Source: JBECKX01 sp964468475
GTDB taxonomy: Bacteria; Zixibacteria; MSB-5A5; CAIYYT01
Direction: 5' to 3'
DNA length: 64,000 nucleotides
Assembly: GCA_964468475.1 (NCBI GenBank)
Contig: CAYXUL010000007.1
Coordinates: forward strand, 1-64,000
The notes beneath the pieces are model-generated. The model was not told the DNA's origin. It saw only the letters and a list, made by a program, of their open reading frames with translations, and ran no database searches. Below, piece after piece: positions 37,501-45,890 of the stretch. Every line of letters begins with the position of its first letter. The first letter of the stretch is position 1. A program made the translations under genes and the position numbers.

Positions 37501-37680
37501 CAGCCAGAGATCACCCTGGTAAGAGAAACAGATATTAGTTCCGTCCGGCGAAGGAGCCGGATATCGCAGATTAAGTACGTCACCTCGGGCGGACTTCGGC
37601 GAGAGCATCCCGCAGACGAACAGAAGTGACAGCAATCCTAACGTGATCGACCGGCGTCGATCAGCCCTTATCAATTTCAA
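34594..37680 (-). CDS. Tricorn-like S41 protease with beta-propeller and PDZ
   Basis: 1028 residues. After a signal or membrane-anchor segment (ITLGLLSLLFVCGML) come TolB/WD40-like propeller blades (RYPAPSPDGTNICFSYQGDL, FPVWSPDGRFIAFSSDRNG, repeated to about residue 620), a tricorn core, a PDZ domain (VDEVVPHSPSARLVSKLDQY) and an S41 catalytic region with the nucleophile in DERTSSDAE near residue 935. Such proteins degrade peptides in the periplasm. I chose the TTG six bases after GGAGAG; the longest frame would start 5 codons earlier, also at TTG. The stop codon lies in a palindromic repeat. Confidence 0.9.
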   Translation of the reverse strand: MKLIRADRRRSITLGLLSLLFVCGMLSPKSARGDVLNLRYPAPSPDGTNICFSYQGDLWLVPSQGGKATRLTVHVGYDGFPVWSPDGRFIAFSSDRNGNFDVFLIPAAGGNEIQLTYNTDDDIVTGWDPDSRKVLFTSRRELGNRSVWQIPIDGGNAQPLTKIESDWGRYSHDGEKLVFTRGAVPWWRKGYRGSAACDIFIKNLKSGKVERTTNWGGNELNAWLIPSGSEVIYLSDSTGSYNLFRKNLISGKVTQITNHRLSAAFPSLSADGSLLAYELNGEIYLYDTRLSQGRKLMVDVTVAGKDNDLTFKTVDSGITEMCLSPDGSQIAYVVGGEVFCRDLAGASQSRVTQSEAEDCDISWSADSHSLICAENPEGSFNIYIISPEAADRTQPAMARVFLRDELASSDRFCLSPTLSPIGGRLAYLRSGSELIVENLDKGTERTFSNGEPIGDYSWSGDGRYIVYTQLTKDWMNELLIADTESGSVEVISGVPAKYSSPRFSDDGKLIYYLNQGDVYYLYLDRRLAEMTPPERNAYLSTGGTSNSVVQAPVMVDFDDIQDRHVRLTSTGDVTEAILAPGTNFIVFAERNGKIVARSLDGDRQQVLMRDADSPRQLQFAGNGDLLFYLDRDGKIHSLDIQSGETRDYPFRAEWQVSRSEQYKQIFAETWATMREEFYDETLNGTNWGSIKDRYRDRAATVADDHDFYDIIREMLGEINASHCNIWPPAASVPEDGWIGIIPDYTDNSAAVRVDEVVPHSPSARLVSKLDQYDKITAINGQKVESPEKFYSLILGQFQQEIKLDLLSRNGINRSVYLTPVSTEEFRDLTYNYRVEMARAQVDKLSDGKIAYFHLSQITPKSLDHFEAELLKYSKGRDGMILDLRGNIGGTEHDRLIQILSRRKYISHRPRHGKPGFDADVVVPPNLTVLIDERTSSDAEIVAQGIRELGLGEIVGVRSYGAVIGTEQKTLLNGATLSIPSVGWFSMSGDNLENNGVQPDFVIPLDLTAADKGEDNQLKEATERLLQRM

Positions 37681-37883
37681 TAAAATCTCTCCCAACAGTG
37701 ATGGCCGCTCTTGTTTGCTCTGATATTGTGACGAACTCGGGCTCCAAATGCAAAATTATTTTCGAGAGATCGGAGGACTATCGTTTGGTCGAATAAGCGT
37801 TTCATTTTGCCTGCGGTCCGTCAGGAGCGAATCAACCCGAATCTGGCTCGTCTGACTTCGTGGGTAAGCGCCCGGATGACGCC

Positions 37884-37923
37884 AAAGTAAATGGCGGCAG
37901 CAACGGAGGGTCTGCTACCGCCA
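37884..37923 (-). terminator. Probable terminator of the LVIVD/dockerin gene
   Basis: An 11-pair stem (TGGCGGCAGCA / TGCTACCGCCA on the plus strand, one G-U pair in the minus-strand RNA) followed on the minus strand by ATTTACTTTGG. It sits about 30 bases after the stop of the dockerin-bearing gene; the T-tract is interrupted, so strength is uncertain. Confidence 0.6.
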
Positions 37924-37954
37924 AACGCGTGGGATTTTCTCTTTTAGTCGTCGA

Positions 37955-39853
37955 TCACGGGCCGCAACTGGCGCAAGGCACCGGCCCCCCGCCGAAAATA
38001 TAAGCAATCAGGTATACCGCATCTGCGATCGAAACGCTGCCATCACAGTTGACGTCGCCGGCAGCGAGAGGATTCGGCGCCGGACCACCACCGAAAATAT
38101 AGTTGATCACGAATACCGCGTCGCCAATCGATAAACCACCGCTCGCATCAACATCACCGCATGTGTACGGCGGTGGCGGCGACTCAGTGATCGTTATGGA
38201 AGTGCTCAGGGTATCAACATTCGAAGCAGCATCCATGACCGCGACGGTGAAAAAGTATTGCGCATCGAAAGCGGGCGTGCCGGAAATTGTCCCGAGAGTG
38301 TCACCGGCAAAGGTACAACCAATCGGCAAGTCGCCACCCACAAACGACCAGGAGTAGGGGCCGGTACCGCCGATTACCGGAAGCTGATAGAAATAAGGTT
38401 CGCCATTATAGCCATCCGGGGGATAGTATGCCTGAATATGCATCTGCCCGTCACAGGCGTCGCCGATACCGTCGTAATTCTCATCATACTGGTCAATGTT
38501 CATCACGCTGGGGCAATTATCGCAGTAGTTGCCCAATCCGTCGCCATCATCATCAACTGGATCGGCACAAACAGTCGTGTCTGACCACTGCAGCACGTAA
38601 AGACCGGTCTGCATGTCGGATGCTATTATTCGCCCTGAGGGTAGATAGGGGTAGACGTTCCAGGCACCAGAATATCCGCCGCTGGCACCGGGATAAGTGT
38701 CATAGTATCCGACCTCGAACGGCGCAGCAGGATTGTTCACGTCCCAGATTCTGACGCCTTCGGTGTAGTGTGCTATGTAAAGATAGCCGTCCTTCTCGTA
38801 GCAGTTGTGCGCGGATGCCACCGGATTTGGAATAATCTGTGCGACCAGCTGTACATTGAAGATGTCGGAAATGTCAAATACCCGGGTCCATTGACCGCTG
38901 CTGCCGATTTCGTCGCCGACGAACAGGTAGTGACCGTCGGGACTGATCTCACAGTTGTGGGCGCCGGAGCCGGGATAATTGAAGTTTGTAATGAACTGAG
39001 GATTGGTCTTGTCGCTGATATCAAGGACATCGATACCTTGCCCGTAGATGGCGCAGGCGTAGAGGGTGTCGTTGCGAATGTCTATATCATGGTAGTAGTA
39101 AGGTTGAAACTGGCCGATGCGTGCTCCGGTGCTCGCTGGATTGGTAATATTCCAGATCTCCAGACCACCCACACCATGGTTGCCTACGACATATAGGTAG
39201 TTCCCCTCAACAAAGCAGTTATGCGCACCACCGCCATCCGGAAAGAGAGTATTGACCTGAACCGGATTGTACGGGTCACTGATATCGAAAATCTGAATAT
39301 TCGAGTACTCGTTGACCACGAAGGCAAAGTGCCCCTTAATCTTCACATCCTTGGAATCGCTGTCGAGAAACGGTCCCGGCATAAACCCAACTTCGACAGG
39401 AGGAAACTGGTCGATATCGACAATGGAAACGCCTTCGCCGCGCGCGCAGATAAGTGCGTATTCCGTGCTGGTGTTGGGGTCGACATAACCCCAGCAGTCA
39501 CCGTAGGTAGAGCGGCCGTTCCAATTCGAGTACCTGTACAACGAATCATAGGGTGGTCCATCCTCAACTCCCAATGAGGAGTTGCCGGAGCGCGACGTCG
39601 TGCCTTTGGTATCTTGAGTTATCACTGCCGGCAGCTGCTGAGAGAAAGGCGGTTGCGCATCCGGAAGGTCAAGCCGCCGGAATCGCCCACTGATAGGATC
39701 GTACTGAAATGCCACCGCCTTGTTGTCCACCATCTGGGTGTGCGGAGGGTGCAGTTGACTATCAGTCGCGCCCGCAGCCCTGCTGCTGGCGCCGGAGAGG
39801 GACGTACCGGCGGTCAATAAGGCGCAGAGGTATATCACGAGCATCTGCTTCAT
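37955..39853 (-). CDS. Secreted LVIVD-repeat protein with Ig-like and dockerin domains
   Basis: 632 residues. A signal peptide leads to a beta-propeller of LVIVD-type repeats, about residues 110-430 (NIQIFDISDPYNPVQ, GIDVLDISDKTNPQF), often named choice-of-anchor B. Then come a thrombospondin-3-like calcium segment (CDNCPSVMNIDQYDENYDG), an Ig-like putative binding domain near 475-560 (GLPIGCTF-type motif PIGCTFAGDTLGTISGTPA) and two dockerin repeats (GGLSIGDAVFVINYIFGGG, GSVSIADAVYLIAYIFGGG). Probably a cell-surface or secreted adhesive protein. SD AAGGAGAG precedes the ATG. Confidence 0.85.
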   Translation of the reverse strand: MKQMLVIYLCALLTAGTSLSGASSRAAGATDSQLHPPHTQMVDNKAVAFQYDPISGRFRRLDLPDAQPPFSQQLPAVITQDTKGTTSRSGNSSLGVEDGPPYDSLYRYSNWNGRSTYGDCWGYVDPNTSTEYALICARGEGVSIVDIDQFPPVEVGFMPGPFLDSDSKDVKIKGHFAFVVNEYSNIQIFDISDPYNPVQVNTLFPDGGGAHNCFVEGNYLYVVGNHGVGGLEIWNITNPASTGARIGQFQPYYYHDIDIRNDTLYACAIYGQGIDVLDISDKTNPQFITNFNYPGSGAHNCEISPDGHYLFVGDEIGSSGQWTRVFDISDIFNVQLVAQIIPNPVASAHNCYEKDGYLYIAHYTEGVRIWDVNNPAAPFEVGYYDTYPGASGGYSGAWNVYPYLPSGRIIASDMQTGLYVLQWSDTTVCADPVDDDGDGLGNYCDNCPSVMNIDQYDENYDGIGDACDGQMHIQAYYPPDGYNGEPYFYQLPVIGGTGPYSWSFVGGDLPIGCTFAGDTLGTISGTPAFDAQYFFTVAVMDAASNVDTLSTSITITESPPPPYTCGDVDASGGLSIGDAVFVINYIFGGGPAPNPLAAGDVNCDGSVSIADAVYLIAYIFGGGPVPCASCGP

Positions 39854-40155
39854 TAATTCTGCTCTCCTTTAGCCTGTCCTGTCATACTCAGCTGCAAGTC
39901 ATCGTTCCGCACACAGCCTGAACTGCCGAGTTATTCAGAGACTTTCAATGTTTCCAGCTTACTGCCACTGGAGAATGGATTTCCCGTTGTCTTCGACTTT
40001 ATGTATCCAATTTAACCAGATTGCGATCGTTAGCAACATAATATCTGAGTGATGGCTCCGTGATTTCGCCAATGCAAGTTTGAGATAAACCCTCAATCGG
40101 AGTAGAGAACTGGTTTTGGTTGACAGATGCGATCCGCAAGTGCAACTTCACAAGC
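39854..40155. other. Gene-free divergent intergenic region
   Basis: About 300 bases between the divergent LVIVD/dockerin and Wzi-like genes. I see no gene, tRNA or clear hairpin. It must hold both promoters, but no pair of boxes with good spacing stands out. Confidence 0.6.
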
Positions 40156-41715
40156 ATGATTGTTCTAAGCAGGTTAGTGTACCTATTGACAGTGCTTCTG
40201 CTTTTGCTGGCGGGAGCCGCTGCTTATGCCGATGCAAATAGCCCCGCCAACAGCCAGCTGCTCGACCAGATCGAGACTGTCGATTTTCCAACATATCAAC
40301 TCACCGAAGAAGCAATCCTGTTTGCCCCGGGAGCCGGCTACTGGCTGATTCGACCCTACTTCATTGGAACAGCTGGATCGGGATCATCTACGAGCACGAA
40401 TCTATCCGAAAGCTCTAAGACGGCGGACATACTCTCTCAGCGGCTGGAGCGCTACTCGATGGAGCTGAATCATCCGCTCAATCGCATCATCGGACAGGGA
40501 CAATCCACATCGAAGTACCCTGTGCTCCGGTTGCGGTTTTCGCCGTACGCTCAGGAGATTGCTTCGAATGACACGGCGGCTGTTCACCGTGTGGGAATCA
40601 ACTCTGAAGCGTGGGTAAATGTCTCACCGAACGTCGAAGTCTATTTGCGGGCGCGTCTGGAAAACCGTGGTGAATTGTTGTCGCAGTTTGACGGCCGCCG
40701 CTGGAAAGGCAAATTGACCGGCTGGTTCGACAACGCTGCGCTCTACTGGAACAAGAATGGTTTCTTTGGGTCAATAGGGCGGTCGTTCATTGTGCTGGGA
40801 CCGGAAGTGCAAGACGCGCTGCTCTTCTCCGATTATTCCCCCGCATTCGACCGGATCTGGCTGGGCTATCAGCGCAGCCATTGGCGCTTCGACTACTTCA
40901 TCACCCGCCTCAATGACGTCCAACGCCCCGATTCGGTTTTGGTGCGCTACGTCTCGTTCCATCGACTTTCATTCCGCAAGCCGGGAGCTTTCGAATTTGG
41001 CCTTTCGGAAGTCTCACTCTACGGAGGCGTCGATAGGCCACTTGAGTGGCACTATTTGAATCCATTCTTGCCGTACTACTGGGAACAGTGGAATCGGCGC
41101 ACCGACGATAATCTTTTCTTTGACGTAGATTTCTCGATTTACTGGCCTCACAACTATCGGATCTTCGGAGAGCTGATGATCGATGACTTCCAGATCGATT
41201 TCAAATCCGAACCTGACCAGGTGGGTTACAAACTCGGAGTGGATGCCCTTGAACCTCTTGGTCTCAGCAGGCTGTTCACAAAAGTCAGCTATACACGAGT
41301 TAATACAACGGTCTATGGCCAAAATCAGCCGCAAAATCTCTGGCTCCATTTCGGCCAGCCTATTGGTTACTTCGGCGGTAACGATCAGGATCGCTTCCTG
41401 GCGTTGCTTCGCTATCATCTGAGCCCGATGGTCGATCTCGAATCAGAATTCCAGTTTAATCGCCGCGGCGAAGGCAGAATACAGCAGCATCTCCATTCCG
41501 GTGTGCCTTTTCAGCCGAAATTCCCCACCGGAGTTGTCGAGAAGTCTCCATCAATTCGGCTTGCGGCGCGACTCTACGGTCCTGATATGATAGATGCCAG
41601 GCTAGAAGGCACTTATACCCACTACGACAATTACCGTAACGTCTGCGGCGCGAGCAACGATCGCTTCGACCTCAACCTGTTGTTAACCTATTACTTGCAG
41701 GGCATCTTCTATTGA
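40156..41715 (+). CDS. Wzi-like outer-membrane beta-barrel (capsule assembly family)
   Basis: 519 residues from the ATG that opens a clean signal peptide (LVYLLTVLLLLLAGAAAYA); the open frame begins 12 codons earlier at TTG with no better SD. The mature part resembles the capsule assembly Wzi family: an N-terminal helical segment (LERYSMELNHPLNRI), then about 16 strands with typical phrases GSIGRSFIVLGPEVQDALLF, RPLEWHYLNPFLPYYWEQ and DNLFFDVDFSIYWP. Wzi anchors capsule polysaccharide at the surface; in FCB bacteria the same fold has unproven roles. The stop overlaps ispE (TGATG). Confidence 0.8.
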   Translation: MIVLSRLVYLLTVLLLLLAGAAAYADANSPANSQLLDQIETVDFPTYQLTEEAILFAPGAGYWLIRPYFIGTAGSGSSTSTNLSESSKTADILSQRLERYSMELNHPLNRIIGQGQSTSKYPVLRLRFSPYAQEIASNDTAAVHRVGINSEAWVNVSPNVEVYLRARLENRGELLSQFDGRRWKGKLTGWFDNAALYWNKNGFFGSIGRSFIVLGPEVQDALLFSDYSPAFDRIWLGYQRSHWRFDYFITRLNDVQRPDSVLVRYVSFHRLSFRKPGAFEFGLSEVSLYGGVDRPLEWHYLNPFLPYYWEQWNRRTDDNLFFDVDFSIYWPHNYRIFGELMIDDFQIDFKSEPDQVGYKLGVDALEPLGLSRLFTKVSYTRVNTTVYGQNQPQNLWLHFGQPIGYFGGNDQDRFLALLRYHLSPMVDLESEFQFNRRGEGRIQQHLHSGVPFQPKFPTGVVEKSPSIRLAARLYGPDMIDARLEGTYTHYDNYRNVCGASNDRFDLNLLLTYYLQGIFY

Positions 41716-42581
41716 TGATTTCCAGGGAGTTGACGGTTGCAGCACCTGCAAAAATCAACCTGTTCCTGCAGGTCGTCGGCGAACGGCCAGATGGCTATCA
41801 TGAGATCAATTCCCTCTTTCAAGCCATCGACCTGGCAGACACCCTGAAACTCTCACGAATCGACAAAGGAGTGGAATTTACCTGCTCGGACCCGTCTCTC
41901 CCTGCCGATGAGTCGAATCTTGTAATAAGAGCTTGGGAATTGATGCGACTGAGATTCGATCTTCCCGGGGGAATCAAAGCAGATCTTGAGAAGAGGATCC
42001 CGATCGGAGCCGGGTTAGGTGGAGGCAGCAGCGATGCCGCTGCGACATTGAAAGCTGTGAATCAGCTGTTTGAGCTCGGTTTGGATCGGTCACGACTATC
42101 TCAGTTGGGTTCGGAACTTGGCAGTGATGTTCCGTTTTTCTTCTCCTCCGGGTCCGCTCTGGTGGAGGGACGCGGTGAGTTGATCACCGACGTCAAGCTG
42201 CCGCTGGATTACCACATCTTGTTGATAATCCCCGACTTTCAAATCAGGACAAAATCGGCCTTTGCTGAACTGAGAAATTTCTTGACAAACTACTCTACGA
42301 AATCTAGCTTACCGATAGCGATTTCAGGCGCGGACTTCTATGTCACGCTAAATAGTCTTGGCAATGATTTTCAGGCTCTCGTGTGCAGGTGGCATCCGGA
42401 ACTTGAAACTGCCATTAAAGCAATGCGAACTGCGGGGGCATCGTGTGTCGCGCTGTCGGGCAGTGGCTCTGCTATTTTTGCGCTATTCAGCTTCGTGCCC
42501 GCTCCGGGCATCAGACAGGAGGTTGCCGGCCGCTTAAACTGGCAAGTGTTTGAGTGTGTGCCCGTTGGGCTGAATGGGTAG
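41715..42581 (+). CDS. ispE: 4-diphosphocytidyl-2-C-methyl-D-erythritol kinase
   Basis: A 288-residue GHMP kinase of the MEP isoprenoid pathway, phosphorylating CDP-ME. The start motif APAKINLFLQVVGERPDGYH, the ATP-binding loop PIGAGLGGGSSDAAA and the C-terminal SGSGSAIFALF (GHMP motif 3) are intact. Its ATG overlaps the stop of the Wzi-like gene, so it is translationally coupled to an envelope protein. Isoprenoid supply for undecaprenyl phosphate gives a loose functional link to capsule or wall synthesis. spoVG follows after 82 bases. Confidence 0.96.
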   Translation: MISRELTVAAPAKINLFLQVVGERPDGYHEINSLFQAIDLADTLKLSRIDKGVEFTCSDPSLPADESNLVIRAWELMRLRFDLPGGIKADLEKRIPIGAGLGGGSSDAAATLKAVNQLFELGLDRSRLSQLGSELGSDVPFFFSSGSALVEGRGELITDVKLPLDYHILLIIPDFQIRTKSAFAELRNFLTNYSTKSSLPIAISGADFYVTLNSLGNDFQALVCRWHPELETAIKAMRTAGASCVALSGSGSAIFALFSFVPAPGIRQEVAGRLNWQVFECVPVGLNG

Positions 42582-42663
42582 ATGCAAGGACGCAAAATAC
42601 GAGCTGATGTTTTGAATTTGTGACCGGGATTTCGAGTCTGCAGCAGTACGGGAGGTAGGACAA

Positions 42664-42945
42664 ATGGAGATCACTGACATTCGCGTCACGTTGCGCAACG
42701 AGGACAAGCTAAAGGCCTTCGTAAACGTCACCTTTGACAATCAGTTCGTAATCAGGGGACTGAAGGTAATTAACGGCAAATCGGGTTATTTTGTAAGCAT
42801 GCCGTCGCGGAAGCGCCCCGATGGTACTCATCAGGATATCGCGCATCCGGTTAACAACGAGGCACGTCGTTTCATTGAAGAGCAAGTGCTGGCAGCCTAT
42901 CAGAAAGAACTTGAGGCCGCCGAATCCAGCACCAGCCTGCCATAA
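42664..42945 (+). CDS. spoVG: SpoVG-family RNA/DNA-binding regulator
   Basis: 93 residues matching SpoVG end to end (MEITDIRVTLRNEDKLKAFV, then FVIRGLKVINGKSGYFVSMP and the DIAHPVNNEAR block). SpoVG binds nucleic acids site-specifically and tunes division and envelope genes. Outside sporulating bacteria it commonly sits beside ispE or other MEP and cell-wall genes, as here and as purR-spoVG-glmU in Bacillus. A strong SD (GGAGGT) precedes the ATG. Confidence 0.95.
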   Translation: MEITDIRVTLRNEDKLKAFVNVTFDNQFVIRGLKVINGKSGYFVSMPSRKRPDGTHQDIAHPVNNEARRFIEEQVLAAYQKELEAAESSTSLP

Positions 42946-43047
42946 CCCTTTCCGTCGCTTAGCTCTCGGAAAACACCACATCCGGCGCATTCTTCCACTC
43001 GATAACAAGAGTTCAAAAGCAGGGGAGCAAAAATACTTTTCAGACCG

Positions 43048-43076
43048 TTGACTGGAAGCCTCATGATGCGTATAAT
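43048..43076 (+). promoter_or_regulatory. Promoter of tRNA-Gln
   Basis: TTGACT, a 17-base spacer and a perfect TATAAT end ten bases before the tRNA, placing the start of transcription right at or just before the mature 5' end. Confidence 0.85.
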
Positions 43077-43086
43077 CACTCGCCAC

Positions 43087-43160
43087 AGGGGCGTAGACAA
43101 GTGGACTAAGTCAGCAGATTTTGGTTCTGCCATTCCCAGGTTCGAATCCTGGCGCCCCTG
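43087..43160 (+). tRNA. tRNA-Gln (anticodon TTG)
   Basis: A full cloverleaf: acceptor AGGGGCG pairs with CGCCCCT over seven pairs with discriminator G; the anticodon stem GCAGA/TCTGC encloses loop TTTTGGT with anticodon TTG; the T arm is CCAGG-TTCGAAT-CCTGG. No CCA is encoded, so the 3' end is added by a nucleotidyltransferase. It has its own near-consensus promoter. Confidence 0.95.
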
Positions 43161-43344
43161 CTATAATCTCCACAGTTGCCAACCATCCGTCACTCTGCAA
43201 TGACCGCAGAGACTGCAATGAGTCCGTCGCCGCATGCTCTGATTGCTTTTCGTCACATTCTAGTTCGATAAACAAACTCTGTATGTTGACGTCTCAATGT
43301 AGACGGAATAATGGATGGATTATTCTTTACAATCCGGAGTCGGT

Positions 43345-44154
43345 ATGGCGCAGAAAAAGGATAGTCGGCAATTTTCGAGAGCATCTTTCATCGTGTTCTT
43401 TCTCTTCCTTCTGCTGCTATCTCCGACTGAGCGAAGCTTCGCTGATTCGCACGCTCTCAATGAAGTCGAAGAATCCTCGCGGCAGCCACGAAACTTGAAC
43501 TTCTATCGATTAATCCTGAGCCCGACGGCGCATCCGCTACCCCGGAATTCAGGGTACTTCACTGACACCTGGGTTATCTGGCCAGCGCTAACCTTCGCGC
43601 CTCTCGACAACTTAAGCCTCACGGGCGGAGCGATCCTGATGCCGTATCAGGAAACCAGGCCCGGAGGATGTGGTGATTGTTACGGAAGTTTCGGCGCCAC
43701 GCTTGCGCGCTATATTGCTCCAAAGCTGGCCTTTGATCTTTCTCACAAATGGGCAGTTGCGCTTACGGGGGTTTACGTGTCTGCAGGTGACGATGATCGC
43801 GCCTGGGCGACATACGGACTGGCGTCGTACGGAAGCCCCAGAGCAAACATTACCGCCGGACTCGGCTATGGACGGGACCTCGAGAAATACCATTCACCGT
43901 ATGAGGACTACGACGCCGGCTTGGTGATGCTCGGCGGGTTCTGGCAATACGAGAAGTCTGCCGCACTCGTTTTCGAGTCCCACCTGCCACTGACAAGGGA
44001 CAAGGAGCAGTTGGATAATACGTTGATACTAGTGGCAGCCCGCTTTTTCGGCAGGCATATCTCTTTCGATATCACCCTTGCCACAACCCCGGAGGCATTG
44101 TTCGAGTCCGGCTTGCTGCCCCTGCTGACCTTCGGGTATGCTTTTGGGGGGTAA
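43345..44154 (+). CDS. Secreted protein, possible small beta-barrel
   Basis: 269 residues from the ATG after GGAGTCGGT; the open frame starts ten codons earlier. A signal peptide (FIVFFLFLLLLSPTERSFA) is followed by short amphipathic strands rich in Gly and Tyr (DTWVIWPALTFAPLDNLSLT, TYGLASYGSPRANITAGLGY) and an aromatic C-terminal stretch (LLPLLTFGYAFGG). This looks like a small outer-membrane barrel of 10-12 strands; I do not recognise the family. It follows tRNA-Gln by 184 bases in which I see no other gene. Confidence 0.7.
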   Translation: MAQKKDSRQFSRASFIVFFLFLLLLSPTERSFADSHALNEVEESSRQPRNLNFYRLILSPTAHPLPRNSGYFTDTWVIWPALTFAPLDNLSLTGGAILMPYQETRPGGCGDCYGSFGATLARYIAPKLAFDLSHKWAVALTGVYVSAGDDDRAWATYGLASYGSPRANITAGLGYGRDLEKYHSPYEDYDAGLVMLGGFWQYEKSAALVFESHLPLTRDKEQLDNTLILVAARFFGRHISFDITLATTPEALFESGLLPLLTFGYAFGG

Positions 44155-44302
44155 CATTTCTCCGAGCTTATCCAGAGAAAGCCAACATGAAAACAGGTAC
44201 TTCAAAAGGCCGCTAGAGCGCACCGCGCGAACATCGGTGTCACCCACCTTGCGAATTGCGGACGAATTCTCTCCGACATTCCTTGAGGATAGGATTTGAG
44301 CC

Positions 44303-44332
44303 TTGACAAAGTAGTATAGATACTCCAATATA
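44303..44332 (+). promoter_or_regulatory. Probable promoter of cohesin-like/dockerin gene
   Basis: A perfect TTGACA is followed after 17-19 bases by AT-rich CAATATAA, which contains an imperfect -10 (CAATAT or ATATAA). It lies about 75 bases upstream of the next gene's ATG. The -10 match is weak, so the call is tentative. Confidence 0.5.
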
Positions 44333-44406
44333 AAAGTAAGCAATAGACACTCGCTACACGCAAAAGTATAGACTATTCAAATTATCCTTCGCATGGGGAG
44401 GCGGAT

Positions 44407-45810
44407 ATGAAAAGGATCACAATTAGCTTGGTGGCGGCAATCGCAGCACTTGTGGTATTGCTGCCTGCGCCCGCACTAGCAGATGGCAATGGGAATGTCA
44501 CCGTCCACTTAAATGGGACCGACGATGTTTTCTACCTTTGTGAATGGAACTTCGTTGGAATTTACCTCACCAACGACGCCCCTTTGTATGGCCTCTCGCT
44601 GGGATTTTCATTTACCGATCCGTTCGATAATCTAGTCTTCGATCCCTCGTGGGGCGACATTCCAGCAGATTCCACTTCAAAGTATCTCAGACTCCATGGC
44701 CCCGCGATCGGTGCGTTCGACTTAACGGGATATCAGGTAGAAGAAAGCCTCCCGGACTCAATCCGCTTCTACGGTGAAGCTTCCACCAATCCTCTGCCAG
44801 CAAGCGCGATCCCGACGCTCTGTTTTTCACTTAAGGTACAGATGCCTGGCGGTGTCGAAATGTACAACGGGTTTTGCGTAACTCCGATTTCATATGGCCC
44901 GAACGGAACGTGGGAATTTGTCGATAGCTCTCCATACGCACCAGATTTTCAGGGAGTCTCGACAGGGTCCACAACTAATCCCTCAGCGCCTTCGGCCTGT
45001 TTCGACGTGATTGTGCGACCCGTGATTGATCCCGACTTTACTTCTGTGCCGGAACCAAGCGTGGAGAATTCACACTGCCAGGACTTCGTCTTTGATATTG
45101 ATGCCGCAGACTTCAACATCCCGCCCGCGACATTAACCTATTTCACTGATGCCGGGGCAATTGATAGCGAGACAGGGCTTCTCACGGTTCCGCCTCCGAT
45201 TGATTGCGGCAGCACGGATGTCACTGTAACTGCACACGGTGCCGGGTGTAGTGGTGTGGACTACAACTTCACCATTAACTGGACGAACCAGCCGCCAACT
45301 TTATCCGGATGTTCAGGGGATACTATCTTTATTTTGGCGGGAATCCCAAGAGAATTCGACTTCTCGCCAATCGATCCCGACCAATGTGATAATTTGACCG
45401 TCGGGTTCTTCAGCCCCGATTCCGCAGCAATCAGTTCAACTTACGAAGTCGTACAATCGGGAACTAGTAAGCTGCGAGTCACCGCCAGCTCTGCCGACTC
45501 CTGTTTCGGGCCGATTCAGTTCATTCAAACCGCTGAGGATCAGTGCGGAGCAGCCGATAGCTGCGCCTTCTGGTTGCAGGTAGTGCCGTTTATTGCGGGG
45601 GACGCGGACTACAGCGGTGGCGTGAGTGTCGGTGATGCCGTCTACCTGGTAAATTTCATCTTTGGTGGAGGCCCCGAGCCAACCTTTTACCTGGCGGGTG
45701 ATGCAGACTGCAGTGGAAGCGTTACGATTGGTGATGCGGTATATATCATCAACTACATTTTTGGCGGTGGACCGCCGCCATTTCAGTGCTACATTCCCGC
45801 CTGCAATTAG
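44407..45810 (+). CDS. Secreted protein with cohesin-like N-terminus and dockerin repeats
   Basis: 467 residues with a signal peptide (ISLVAAIAALVVLLPAPALA). Residues 25-190 (VGIYLTNDAPLYGLSLGFSF, then ASAIPTLCFSLKVQMPGG) follow the strand spacing of cohesin-type domains, though the match is loose. Two Ig-like segments follow (residues about 205-295 and 295-395). The C-terminus carries two dockerin repeats (GGVSVGDAVYLVNFIFGGG, GSVTIGDAVYIINYIFGGG) with Asp/Asn calcium ligands. Several Cys pairs suggest disulfides. Probably surface-attached or secreted. ATG follows GGGGAGGCG. Confidence 0.78.
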   Translation: MKRITISLVAAIAALVVLLPAPALADGNGNVTVHLNGTDDVFYLCEWNFVGIYLTNDAPLYGLSLGFSFTDPFDNLVFDPSWGDIPADSTSKYLRLHGPAIGAFDLTGYQVEESLPDSIRFYGEASTNPLPASAIPTLCFSLKVQMPGGVEMYNGFCVTPISYGPNGTWEFVDSSPYAPDFQGVSTGSTTNPSAPSACFDVIVRPVIDPDFTSVPEPSVENSHCQDFVFDIDAADFNIPPATLTYFTDAGAIDSETGLLTVPPPIDCGSTDVTVTAHGAGCSGVDYNFTINWTNQPPTLSGCSGDTIFILAGIPREFDFSPIDPDQCDNLTVGFFSPDSAAISSTYEVVQSGTSKLRVTASSADSCFGPIQFIQTAEDQCGAADSCAFWLQVVPFIAGDADYSGGVSVGDAVYLVNFIFGGGPEPTFYLAGDADCSGSVTIGDAVYIINYIFGGGPPPFQCYIPACN

Positions 45811-45890
45811 GGAAACGCTCGCATCGCTGAGATTACCTAGTTTGACATTCACCGCCAGTTTTATCTACCCACATCTGTCAATCGTATATA

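Noticed and set aside
45842..45870. TTGACA upstream of the second ECF sigma gene
   Set aside because: No -10 box at suitable spacing; the nearest TATAAT overlaps the ATG.
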